64,000 nucleotides of DNA from an uncultured Eubacteriales bacterium (lineage in GTDB: Bacteria > Bacillota > Clostridia > Oscillospirales > Acutalibacteraceae). Numbering within the stretch: the first letter of the stretch is position 1; each line of letters begins with the position of its first letter. The translations under genes were made by a program, and so were the position numbers. Positions 8,992-17,266 of the stretch are shown one piece after another. A model generated the notes under the pieces. It was given only the letters and a program-made list of their open reading frames with translations. It had not been told where the DNA came from and did no database searches. The stretch spans positions 62,001-126,000 of the forward strand of contig CAKSOL010000005.1 in assembly GCA_934477125.1 (NCBI GenBank). Reading direction: 5' to 3'.

Positions 8992-11900
8992 CTTTTTATC
9001 CTCCGTTTTTTCGTATAACAGATAACACCTGCCGCCGCGCCGCCGGCAAGCAAAATTACACAGACCGTTATTATAATCGCCGTACTGCTGAATTTTGATT
9101 TCGGCTTTTCGTTCTTAGTTTTGTTTATAACAATATTTCTTGCGACAAACGCCTCTCCGTCATCTGCCGGGTCGTATCGGCAGTCGAAAATATCGTTGCT
9201 GTAATCCTCGCCTATCAGACTTACGGTACTGCCGCTTTCCTCGGTCACGGGGTCTTTACCGGCCTCAACCTTTATGCAGCGAATAAGATTTGCCGATGTA
9301 ATATCGATATCGCCGTAAGCTCCGCTTGAAAGGCTGAAGGATACTGAGCCTATCTTACCCGATTTTTCCATAAATTTTAAGGTTTTGTCAAGTCTGCTTG
9401 TAAACTTATTAAGCGGTGCCAAGCATTGACCCCATTTCCCGTTACTTGCCGTAAAGCCGGTCCAAAGCTCGTAGGTATTGTTTATCTGTATATACAGACA
9501 GCCTTTTTCACCGCGGACAAGCTTATCTGTGCTGCGCATATAAAACTCTATATAGTCAAAGCGCGATGCGTCCTTATTTGTCATCTGTCTAAAAGCTAAT
9601 TTATGCCATTTTACAGGAACGTCAGTCATTTTAACGTACGATGTAAGCCCTGCCGGAAGTGTCTTATCGGAAACGCTGACATACTGCGGATAAACCAGAT
9701 TATCGGCGTATTCAAGTCCCCATTCGAGATTTTCCGCAACATCAAACAGCGGTACTCTTTGATAATATATAAGATTACCCCACGCCGAAAGCAGCTTTTC
9801 TCTTGCGGCGTTTACCGTTTCCTGCGATGCCGTAAGGTCGTTCAGAACCGCATCTGCCTGAGCGAGAGCTTTTTTAAAGGGCTTCCATGAAGCAACGGAA
9901 AAATCGTTGCTGCTGAATTTTTTACCGTGTGCCGTAAGCGCTCTTAAAGCCGAGGTGTCGGCTCCGGATTTTTCCTCGGCAGCACCGTCCGGATACGGTA
10001 CCTTATTATAACGTATTCCGTATATTGTTCCGAGAGTCAGTTCGTCGCAAACAAGGCTTGATTTTTCATTATATCCGCTCATAAAGGAAAGTCCCGAAAG
10101 AGGGTCGGAGCCTATTTCTGTATATTTCCAAAGATCAGATTTTGCATTATTGGTTATATAAACCTTTGTGTAAGCCGTTCCTGAAACATAGCTCCAAACG
10201 TCGCTTCTGCCGTTTTCTTCAGAGCTGACCTGCAGCATAAATGAATTTTTGGTCGGACTTTTAACTGTGCCGCCGTCCTTGTTTACGGCGCGCAGATGTA
10301 TTTCGAGCTTATCAATACCGACTATATCCCGGTTTATAAGCTTGTAATAATACTTAGAGGTTTTTTCGACTCCGGTATACACCGCGTAATCGCCGAATTC
10401 CGCCGGAATATCATCCGTTTCGGTATTCGCTGCTGCATCGGCAGGAACTGCCAGCACCCAATATTCTTTTACGCGCAAGTTCTTCCATGCGGATTTAAAT
10501 GCCGAAAGACATAGCTTTAATTCGTCATACGCCTTTGCCTTACGTTCCGAATAATCAACCGGTGTCTCCGGCTGTTCATCGGGCTGTTCAGCCTCAAGCT
10601 CGGAAAGCGTTTTTTCCGCTGCGGTGACAGCTGCCGAAAATTCATCTGTATTTGAGTAATCGGCTGTATCAAGTGCTTTTGACGCTGCAATCCAGGATTT
10701 CAGGTTCATTTCATCGGCATTTCCGGGAACGGCGGGTGTTACCCGTTTGTATCCGTAAACCTCGTTCAAGGTAATCGGCAGCGAATATTTCTGAGCACCC
10801 TGAAATTTGACCGATGAGCATACCGTTTTTTCGGCGTTTCCTACAAGCGCGTCAGTCTGTACGGTAATAACCGACTCCTCCTTCTTAGCATTGAACCATT
10901 TATATTTAACTTCATAATAGCCGCCGCCGGCTTTATTCATCTGAATATTTATTGAAACGCCGCCGGTTGTATTAGCATAATTGCGGCAATCCGCAGCAAA
11001 ATCAAATTTTTCGTAGTCCTCAAGGTTTATTTTTTTCTTAAAGGGAACTGCAAAACCGCCGGTTGTCGGAATTTCGGTTTTGGATTCGGTTAAAAGTCCC
11101 TGCCGTTCGGTCTTTTTCATATTATTCCATGCCGCGCGCAAATCAGCTATTGCCTGCGACTCCTTTTCGGAAATTCCGGTTTGAGCAGCAATAGCGGAAT
11201 TGAGCGCTTTTGTAAATTCATCCGTTCCGACGGTATAGCCTGAAATATCAAGTGCCTTAGCCGCTGTTATCCAGTCGGAAAGTGTAAAACCGTCGCTGTT
11301 TTCGGGAAGTGAAGCATAATCATAATAATAACCGTATATTCCTTTTACGGTTATTGCAAGCGGATATTCCTTTGCTCCCTGAACCTTAACCGAGCTTATA
11401 ACTGTTTTTTCAGTCTCACCGGCGAGCGCCTCGGAGGTCAGAGTTTTAATGCTCTCCTCCTTGTTTGCGTTAAACCAAACATATTTTGCTTCGTAATAGC
11501 CGCCGGAGGATTTATTAAACTGAAAATTCAGCGATGTACCGTAGCCGTATGCATCCGATTTATAGTTCTGACAATTTATAACTATATCGAATTTGCCGTA
11601 TTTTTTAAGGTCTGCCGATTTTACAAACGGAATTGCAAATCCGCTGTTTGTCGGTATACCGGAAGTCGCGTTTATAAGCGATACCTCCTCGCGCTGCTCT
11701 TTTCCGAGTCCCTGCCAAGCCTCGCGCAAGGCTATAAGCGCCTCATAATCCGACACCTTTCCGCCGTTCATTACATATCTTGCAATTTCAGCGGTTTTTA
11801 TTGCGTTCTTAAATTCCTCCGTACCCTCAGTACAAGCGGAGATATCAAGCGCTTTAGCAGCCGCTATCCAATCCGAAAGCGAAAATCCGTCGCAGCCTGC

Positions 11901-12602
11901 CGGATATGCGGGAGTCAGTCGGCGATAACCGTAGATATCGCTGACTGTGCAGGTTTTTCCGCCGTAATTGTTTAACGAGAAGTAAAGCGCAGAACAGCTT
12001 GCAAAAGAATTAAGCTTCGTTTTTTCCGTAATATCGGCAACATATTTTATAACGGAGCTTTCCTTTGAGTTCGATCCCCAAGCCGCGCCATACCAGGTAT
12101 CGGATTTTTTACCGCTCTTATCTATTATCTGCAGGTCAACAGAGTTACCGTATTCGCCGGTTCCGGTGGTTGAAACGGTAAAGCTGAATTTACTGTAATC
12201 ATTAAGAACGATATACGGCGTTTCACCGTTTTTATAATCAAATTTTTCAAGCGAAAAAGTGCTTTGTTTTGTAAAGGTTTTCCCTTTAAAAAGCGGCTTT
12301 TCGCTTTGTTGTTCATATTTTAAGCCGTCCCACGCCTTTTTCAGCGCGCTGATGGCGGAATATTCCGGGTTATCAGCATGATCATAATCAAACTTCGCAC
12401 TTTTCAGGTCTGACAGCGCCGTATAAAATTCCTCGGCGCCCTGCGCATAATCCTGCATATTAAGACCTTCGCCGGCAGCTATCCAGCCCTCAACAGATAA
12501 ATCTCCCGCCGTTATAACGGTCTGCGCGCTGCTGAATATTTCAACGGCAAGTATTGAGGTCGCCGCAAGCAAGGCCGCTCCGGTTTTAATAATTTTGCTC
12601 AT
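8988..12602 (-). CDS. Membrane-anchored surface protein of five FIVAR-like/beta-sandwich repeats
   Basis: A 1204-residue protein with an N-terminal signal peptide and one C-terminal transmembrane helix (about 1171-1192) followed by KKRRIKR; no LPXTG motif is seen. Between them are units of about 200 residues starting near residues 40, 245, 444 and 637. Each is a short helical segment (WIAAAKALDIS...GTDEF...LRAAW) followed by a beta-rich domain ending in YGY. A fifth helical segment near residue 890 resembles a canonical FIVAR domain (SWKPFKKAL...ASQETVNAA). No catalytic motif is visible. The likely role is surface display or glycan binding. AAGGAGG lies six bases before the ATG, and the upstream stop is 11 bases away. 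Related modules occur in the dockerin protein at 13003-15363 and in the protein at 1-3273. Confidence 0.85.
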   Translation of the reverse strand: MSKIIKTGAALLAATSILAVEIFSSAQTVITAGDLSVEGWIAAGEGLNMQDYAQGAEEFYTALSDLKSAKFDYDHADNPEYSAISALKKAWDGLKYEQQSEKPLFKGKTFTKQSTFSLEKFDYKNGETPYIVLNDYSKFSFTVSTTGTGEYGNSVDLQIIDKSGKKSDTWYGAAWGSNSKESSVIKYVADITEKTKLNSFASCSALYFSLNNYGGKTCTVSDIYGYRRLTPAYPAGCDGFSLSDWIAAAKALDISACTEGTEEFKNAIKTAEIARYVMNGGKVSDYEALIALREAWQGLGKEQREEVSLINATSGIPTNSGFAIPFVKSADLKKYGKFDIVINCQNYKSDAYGYGTSLNFQFNKSSGGYYEAKYVWFNANKEESIKTLTSEALAGETEKTVISSVKVQGAKEYPLAITVKGIYGYYYDYASLPENSDGFTLSDWITAAKALDISGYTVGTDEFTKALNSAIAAQTGISEKESQAIADLRAAWNNMKKTERQGLLTESKTEIPTTGGFAVPFKKKINLEDYEKFDFAADCRNYANTTGGVSINIQMNKAGGGYYEVKYKWFNAKKEESVITVQTDALVGNAEKTVCSSVKFQGAQKYSLPITLNEVYGYKRVTPAVPGNADEMNLKSWIAASKALDTADYSNTDEFSAAVTAAEKTLSELEAEQPDEQPETPVDYSERKAKAYDELKLCLSAFKSAWKNLRVKEYWVLAVPADAAANTETDDIPAEFGDYAVYTGVEKTSKYYYKLINRDIVGIDKLEIHLRAVNKDGGTVKSPTKNSFMLQVSSEENGRSDVWSYVSGTAYTKVYITNNAKSDLWKYTEIGSDPLSGLSFMSGYNEKSSLVCDELTLGTIYGIRYNKVPYPDGAAEEKSGADTSALRALTAHGKKFSSNDFSVASWKPFKKALAQADAVLNDLTASQETVNAAREKLLSAWGNLIYYQRVPLFDVAENLEWGLEYADNLVYPQYVSVSDKTLPAGLTSYVKMTDVPVKWHKLAFRQMTNKDASRFDYIEFYMRSTDKLVRGEKGCLYIQINNTYELWTGFTASNGKWGQCLAPLNKFTSRLDKTLKFMEKSGKIGSVSFSLSSGAYGDIDITSANLIRCIKVEAGKDPVTEESGSTVSLIGEDYSNDIFDCRYDPADDGEAFVARNIVINKTKNEKPKSKFSSTAIIITVCVILLAGGAAAGVICYTKKRRIKR

Positions 12603-12613
12603 ACTTTTCCTCC

Positions 12614-13003
12614 TTACGGAATAATGCTTCCGTAGCCGCCGGTATCATCATATTTCTCCGAACTTTGCTGCTCTGAGGAGTTATCCGGCAATTCTGATGC
12701 TGCGGTACTTTCTGTTTTTTTACCGCTATTTTCTTTTTCAGGTATTTTTCCCTCTGTTTGCGATACAATAATTGTTTCCGCGGTTTCTGTTCCGGGCGGG
12801 TTATCCTGTGTTTCTATGTCAAAAATCTCTTTTTCTGCTGCTGAATTATCGTTTTTATACTCGTTTTCGTTCTGCGCTTTGTCTGTTGACGATGAAGTAA
12901 TAACAGCTTCCGATTTCCCATCGGAGCCGTATGCTCCCGCTCCCTTACAGGAGCAGAAGCATACGGCGATTAAAAGCACAGCGAATAATGCCTTAAAGCT
13001 CAT
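12614..13003 (-). CDS. Small Ser/Glu-rich lipoprotein of unknown function
   Basis: A 129-residue protein. A hydrophobic signal (ALFAVLLIAVCFCSC) ends in a lipobox-like cysteine near residue 19. The mature part is low-complexity, rich in Ser, Thr, Glu, Asn and Lys, with no recognisable domain, and ends in GGYGSIIP. Its start overlaps the dockerin gene's stop by one base (TGATG), and its stop is 11 bases before the next gene, so it is almost certainly translated within the operon. I do not recognise a family. A disordered membrane-tethered spacer or a partner for the surface proteins on either side is possible, but that is inference. Confidence 0.7.
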   Translation of the reverse strand: MSFKALFAVLLIAVCFCSCKGAGAYGSDGKSEAVITSSSTDKAQNENEYKNDNSAAEKEIFDIETQDNPPGTETAETIIVSQTEGKIPEKENSGKKTESTAASELPDNSSEQQSSEKYDDTGGYGSIIP

Positions 13004-15363
13004 CAGAATATACTGCCGTCACTTACCTGATTATCGGAATAAACGGTGCCGTTTAAAAGCAGTCTGCGAACCGACGCTAAATCCTCCGCCTTCAAATAGT
13101 TATCATCGTTAATATCAAGCGCATATTCAGAAATAGCAACATCCGCTCCGGCGAAATACTTCTTGGCGCGTACAAGGTCGAGAATATCTGTATTTCCGTC
13201 GTCGTTTACGTCACCGTAATCGGCAATATGAGCCTTGCTGCTCTTTACGGCAAACATAGAGCCAACCTCCCATACAGAACCGGTTTCCTTATCCCCCTGC
13301 GCCATAACAATCCTTGTAAAGCTGTCAAAGCCCAGCTCGTTCATCTTTTCCGCCATAGTCATTTCAACACGAGTGCCGCTTGAATTTGGATATTGTTTTG
13401 CAACAAATTTTTTCAGCGAGGCTGTGAAATTCGGACCGGAGAAAAGATATTCATTTTTTGTATCGTCAAAAATTGTAAGACCTGACCAGTTTTTTGTGAG
13501 AGCTGTGTCTGGAGAGTCTGCCTTATAACCGCGCGCATAGAAATATATCTCTTTTACGCCGCTTAACCATTCTTTTGTGCAATATTCATCGTTTGAACTT
13601 AAAAATCCCACTTGTAACTTATTGTCGCCGGTGATTTGAACGTATCTGTCGCCGAAAAGCTCCTTTTCGCCATCGGCGGGAACAAATTCTTCGTTTAGAG
13701 TACCGCCCTCGCGCTGCGGATAGGCAATTTCGAATATTTCATCGTACTCAAGGTTATTCCATGCGCTTTTTAGTCTTGCAATAAGCGCATCGGCGTCGGC
13801 GGTATCGTCAGCCGCGTATATTTCAGCTATAATCTCCTCGAAGCTATCAAGACCGGCGGTAAAGGTTTTTGAAGAATCGGAAAGCAATTCTTCGGCGCGC
13901 TCCGCCCATATAAGAAGTCTGTCCGGCGGGAGCTGCTCAGTTCCGTATGTAACCGCATATATCGGACTTACAATCCATACAGATTCGGCATTGTACCCTC
14001 CTTGTTTTAAAAGAACCGTTGATAATTCCGCACCGTTCAGCTTGCTGCTGAGCGTATCTTTATCAAATTCAAACTTCTTTAAATACGTTTCGACACTCGG
14101 TCCGGCGCCGTAATATAATGACGAAGAATTTAAATTTATAGTAGTCCAGTTAAGCTCCGGACGCTTAGAAGTGTCAGCAATTTGATAACCGCGGATTGAA
14201 AAATATACTTTATCGGCGGCAGCTATTTTGCCGGCTGCGCCCGAAATTGTCTCAAAGCGAGTTTCTATTATTTTGCCTTTTGATTTAACAGCAAGCCAAC
14301 CGCTCTCAATATCCGCTGTTTCGTTTGTTATATCTGTGCTGCTCTGCGCTTTCGGATAAGCTATTATCTCGGCATTTTCATATTTAAGCGCACGCCACGC
14401 CGCCTTTATTGCCTCGATATGCTCTGCAACCTTTGCCGCATCGGTTTCAGCCTTAGCAGCGGAAACAGCAGACTTGAAGCTATCCAATCCGTCGGTATAG
14501 GTTTTTCCGTTGGCAAGCAGCTTTTCGGCTCTCCTTACCCAGTTGAACAGCTCATACGAAACAGGCGCGGTTTCATATTCAAGCCTTTCGATAAACAAAG
14601 AACCGATGTAAGCGTTTATATTCTCACTGCAATCGCTCGGCTGCTTAAAAATAAGATTTCCCTCAGCGGTAAATTTGCTTACAATGCTTTCATTTGTAAA
14701 TTCAAATTTGTTTACCGTATTTTCGCTCAGGAAGACTTCACTTCCGTTTGTCAGCGGCTTTATCCCCGGCCAATTAAGCGATTTATTGTCCAGCACAAGC
14801 CTTACATAATTGATGTTTGGCTTGTTAGTTCCCTTTGGTAAGCTTGTTTCGCCTATGCTTTCAGAAATCTCGTCGGAATTATTATAAGCATAGGCATAGA
14901 CATAAATCCTGTTAACGTCTTTCCAATAATCGGCACCGGGTTTTCCGAGATTATAACTGATTTCAAAACGCTTTATATCGGTTTTGTTTATGTAATTTTT
15001 GCCAAAGCCTGCAAATCCGGTATCGTTTTCAACTCCTCCGTTCGGCGCTGCCTCTGTAACCTCGGAAACGGCAAGTCCGTTCCAAGCCGTTTTAAGCGCG
15101 TCTATCGCGCTGTTTATTGTTTCGCTGTTGGTTGCGCCCATGCTTTTGAGGTACAAGAGATTGTTGTATGCCTCATCAAAGGCACTCGCACCTACGGTAT
15201 ACGCTTTGCCCTCGGCTTTAAGAGCATCAGCCATTTCAATCCATTCATCCAGCGGATTATCGCTGTAAATCGCGGCGGACGCACCGAAGCCTGATGAAAA
15301 TGCAGAGACTGCCAGCACCATGCTGACAATAATTGAAAGAGTTCGCCTGAGTTGTTTTTTCAT
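13003..15363 (-). CDS. Secreted dockerin protein with three FIVAR-like/beta modules
   Basis: A 786-residue protein with a signal peptide (charged start MKKQLRR, hydrophobic core, GASAA). Three helical FIVAR-like segments begin near residues 40, 265 and 490 (DEWIEMADALKAEG, NWVRRAEKLLANGK, IWAERAEELL). Each ends in a Lxx-AW-N-L motif and is followed by a beta-rich domain. Residues about 715-772 are a type I dockerin: GDVNDDGNTDILDLVRAKK, then DINDDNYLKAEDLASVRR, two calcium-loop-plus-helix repeats. No catalytic residues are recognised, so it is probably a binding or structural subunit docking onto a cohesin encoded elsewhere. AAGGAG lies nine bases before the ATG. It follows the transporter genes by 24 bases and is coupled to the small lipoprotein gene. 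Confidence 0.88.
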   Translation of the reverse strand: MKKQLRRTLSIIVSMVLAVSAFSSGFGASAAIYSDNPLDEWIEMADALKAEGKAYTVGASAFDEAYNNLLYLKSMGATNSETINSAIDALKTAWNGLAVSEVTEAAPNGGVENDTGFAGFGKNYINKTDIKRFEISYNLGKPGADYWKDVNRIYVYAYAYNNSDEISESIGETSLPKGTNKPNINYVRLVLDNKSLNWPGIKPLTNGSEVFLSENTVNKFEFTNESIVSKFTAEGNLIFKQPSDCSENINAYIGSLFIERLEYETAPVSYELFNWVRRAEKLLANGKTYTDGLDSFKSAVSAAKAETDAAKVAEHIEAIKAAWRALKYENAEIIAYPKAQSSTDITNETADIESGWLAVKSKGKIIETRFETISGAAGKIAAADKVYFSIRGYQIADTSKRPELNWTTINLNSSSLYYGAGPSVETYLKKFEFDKDTLSSKLNGAELSTVLLKQGGYNAESVWIVSPIYAVTYGTEQLPPDRLLIWAERAEELLSDSSKTFTAGLDSFEEIIAEIYAADDTADADALIARLKSAWNNLEYDEIFEIAYPQREGGTLNEEFVPADGEKELFGDRYVQITGDNKLQVGFLSSNDEYCTKEWLSGVKEIYFYARGYKADSPDTALTKNWSGLTIFDDTKNEYLFSGPNFTASLKKFVAKQYPNSSGTRVEMTMAEKMNELGFDSFTRIVMAQGDKETGSVWEVGSMFAVKSSKAHIADYGDVNDDGNTDILDLVRAKKYFAGADVAISEYALDINDDNYLKAEDLASVRRLLLNGTVYSDNQVSDGSIF

Positions 15364-15387
15364 AGTCCTTAACTCCTTTTAAAAAAT

Positions 15388-16362
15388 TTATCCTACAATG
15401 CCCGTTCTCTCTACGCTTTCCATAAAGAAACGCTGGGCAATAAGATATATAATAAGCGGCGGAATAATAAACAGCAACGCAGCCGCAAAAATCACCACGG
15501 TTTCCTCCGCGCCGTCGCCGCGCGCCTGCCCGCTGAACGAAAGTCGAATAAGCTCCTGGATATTCGCGACCTTGTTTGCAAGCATCATTTTGTTTCGCAT
15601 AAGGATATTTGAATAAAATGTATCGTTCCAATACCATATAAACGAAAGAATCAGCGTTACTATAAACGGGGAACCGGCATTCGGCAGCATTACGCGCAGG
15701 AATGCCTGAAATTCGCCGCAGCCGTCAATTCGCGCCGCGCTTTCCAGCTCTTTAGGCATTTGCCTGAAAAACTGATAAAATATCAGAATGAAAAGCCCCG
15801 AACGTATTCCCATTCCCATTATCGAAAGAAGATAGTAGGAAATCTCGCTGTTTGTAAGATTGATATTTAAAGGCGATCCGGTAAACAAGCCTATCAGGCT
15901 GCCTATTCCGAAAAAGTCAAAATAATTAAACTGAAAAAATATAGGAATAAGATACGTCTGCGGCGGAATAACAATAGTCAGCACTATAAATACCACAAGC
16001 AGCTTTGAAAACCTGAAACGGTAACGCGCGAGCGCATATCCGGTTATCGCCGTTACAATCATTGTGCAGAGAGTACTGATTATTGCAACTCTGAAGGTAA
16101 GCCACGCCGTGTTTGTAAAATCGGTAATTTTTATTGCAAGCTTAAAATTATCAAGCGTTACATTCTGAGGTATCCAGACTATTGTCGGATTGAGCATATC
16201 CGCAGATGAGCGGAACGCGCGGGAAACCATTATAAAAATGGGGTTCAGCAAAACGTATGACATTCCGATAAAAAACAGCGTTCTCAGTATCCGCATAGCT
16301 GTGTCTCCCGTTCGTTTCCGAACGCGATACGCCGACTCTGCGCCGAGCTTTAAAAATTTCAT
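15388..16362 (-). CDS. Sugar ABC transporter permease, MalG-type (second pair, locus A)
   Basis: A 324-residue polytopic membrane protein with about six hydrophobic segments. The cytoplasmic EAA-type loop reads LESAARIDGCGEFQAFLRV, which binds the ATPase subunit in this family. It is the carbohydrate-uptake-1 MalG/AraQ type and presumably pairs with the MalF-type protein encoded 12 bases upstream. Its counterpart in locus B is at 40367-41329. The ATG at 16362 has a GGGGG-rich ribosome site about seven bases before it. No ATPase gene is present in the operon. Confidence 0.92.
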   Translation of the reverse strand: MKFLKLGAESAYRVRKRTGDTAMRILRTLFFIGMSYVLLNPIFIMVSRAFRSSADMLNPTIVWIPQNVTLDNFKLAIKITDFTNTAWLTFRVAIISTLCTMIVTAITGYALARYRFRFSKLLVVFIVLTIVIPPQTYLIPIFFQFNYFDFFGIGSLIGLFTGSPLNINLTNSEISYYLLSIMGMGIRSGLFILIFYQFFRQMPKELESAARIDGCGEFQAFLRVMLPNAGSPFIVTLILSFIWYWNDTFYSNILMRNKMMLANKVANIQELIRLSFSGQARGDGAEETVVIFAAALLFIIPPLIIYLIAQRFFMESVERTGIVG

Positions 16363-16374
16363 ACCGTTTCCCCC

Positions 16375-17262
16375 TTACTGGTTATAAAATACACGCTTGG
16401 AGAACAATCCGAAGATTATACCTATAACAGCAATTATCACAATAAAATAGACTATTGCCGACGCGGACGCGAGACCGTACTGAATATTATCGAACCGCGA
16501 CAAAATACTTACCATAACGCCGTTTGTTTCAGAGGTAAATGAATCTATCATAGTGTATATAATCACAAGCAGCGATGTCGGTGACAGCACAGGAAAGGTT
16601 ATTTTCCAGAAAACGTCCCATACCGATGCGCCTTCTACCTCAGCCGCCTCGTAATATGAGCGCGGTATTCCCTGCAAAGCGCTTATAAAAAGCAATATTT
16701 GTATGCCGGACTGCCATGTTAAATCGAAAATCTGGCTGCTCGCCCGGCTTACCATTGAAATAAGCTTTGTCGGGAGTCCGGTGCGAATAAGAATATCTTC
16801 AATAACACCGCTCTGAAATATAGTTGAAGCCTGGTCAACCGTATCGCTTACGAAAATATCGCGGTTTATAATCACGATGACAACGCCCGACGCGATTATA
16901 ACCGGCAGAAAAAACAATCCGCGCATCAACATTCTGCCTTTAAACTTCTGATTGAGAAGTATCGCGACAAACATACTGAATATAAGCACTACCGGCACAA
17001 CATACAGCAGCTTTGACATTGCGTTTCCGACTTCCTTTATAAATGATGCGTCGGTAAACAGTATATATCGGTAATTTTCGCCGCCTTTTGACGTATACTG
17101 CAAGCCTCCGCCCGTCCGCACGGAAACATCGTTAAATGAGTAAAACACCGTTTTGGCAAAAGGAATTATAAAGAAATAAACAAGACCTATCAGATACGGA
17201 ATAAGAAAAATGAAACCGATGCGGCTCTGATGCCGTTCAACAGAAAGCTTTTTTGTTTTCAT
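16375..17262 (-). CDS. Sugar ABC transporter permease, MalF/LplB-type (second pair, locus A)
   Basis: A 295-residue integral membrane protein with a hydrophobic helix near residues 17-40 and further segments through the protein. The EAA loop reads YYEAAEVEGASVWDVFWKI. It forms the MalF half of a heterodimeric carbohydrate importer with the product of 15388-16362. A long periplasm-facing segment between the early helices contains GGLQYTSKGG. GGAGGAG lies seven bases before the ATG, inside the end of the upstream gene, and the two genes are only four bases apart. The locus B counterpart is at 41341-42234. Confidence 0.92.
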   Translation of the reverse strand: MKTKKLSVERHQSRIGFIFLIPYLIGLVYFFIIPFAKTVFYSFNDVSVRTGGGLQYTSKGGENYRYILFTDASFIKEVGNAMSKLLYVVPVVLIFSMFVAILLNQKFKGRMLMRGLFFLPVIIASGVVIVIINRDIFVSDTVDQASTIFQSGVIEDILIRTGLPTKLISMVSRASSQIFDLTWQSGIQILLFISALQGIPRSYYEAAEVEGASVWDVFWKITFPVLSPTSLLVIIYTMIDSFTSETNGVMVSILSRFDNIQYGLASASAIVYFIVIIAVIGIIFGLFSKRVFYNQ

Positions 17263-17266
17263 TCCG

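Noticed and set aside
8988..9120. Sortase (LPXTG) anchoring of the 1204-residue surface protein
   Set aside because: No LPXTG-like motif precedes the C-terminal hydrophobic helix; a simple transmembrane anchor is the better reading.
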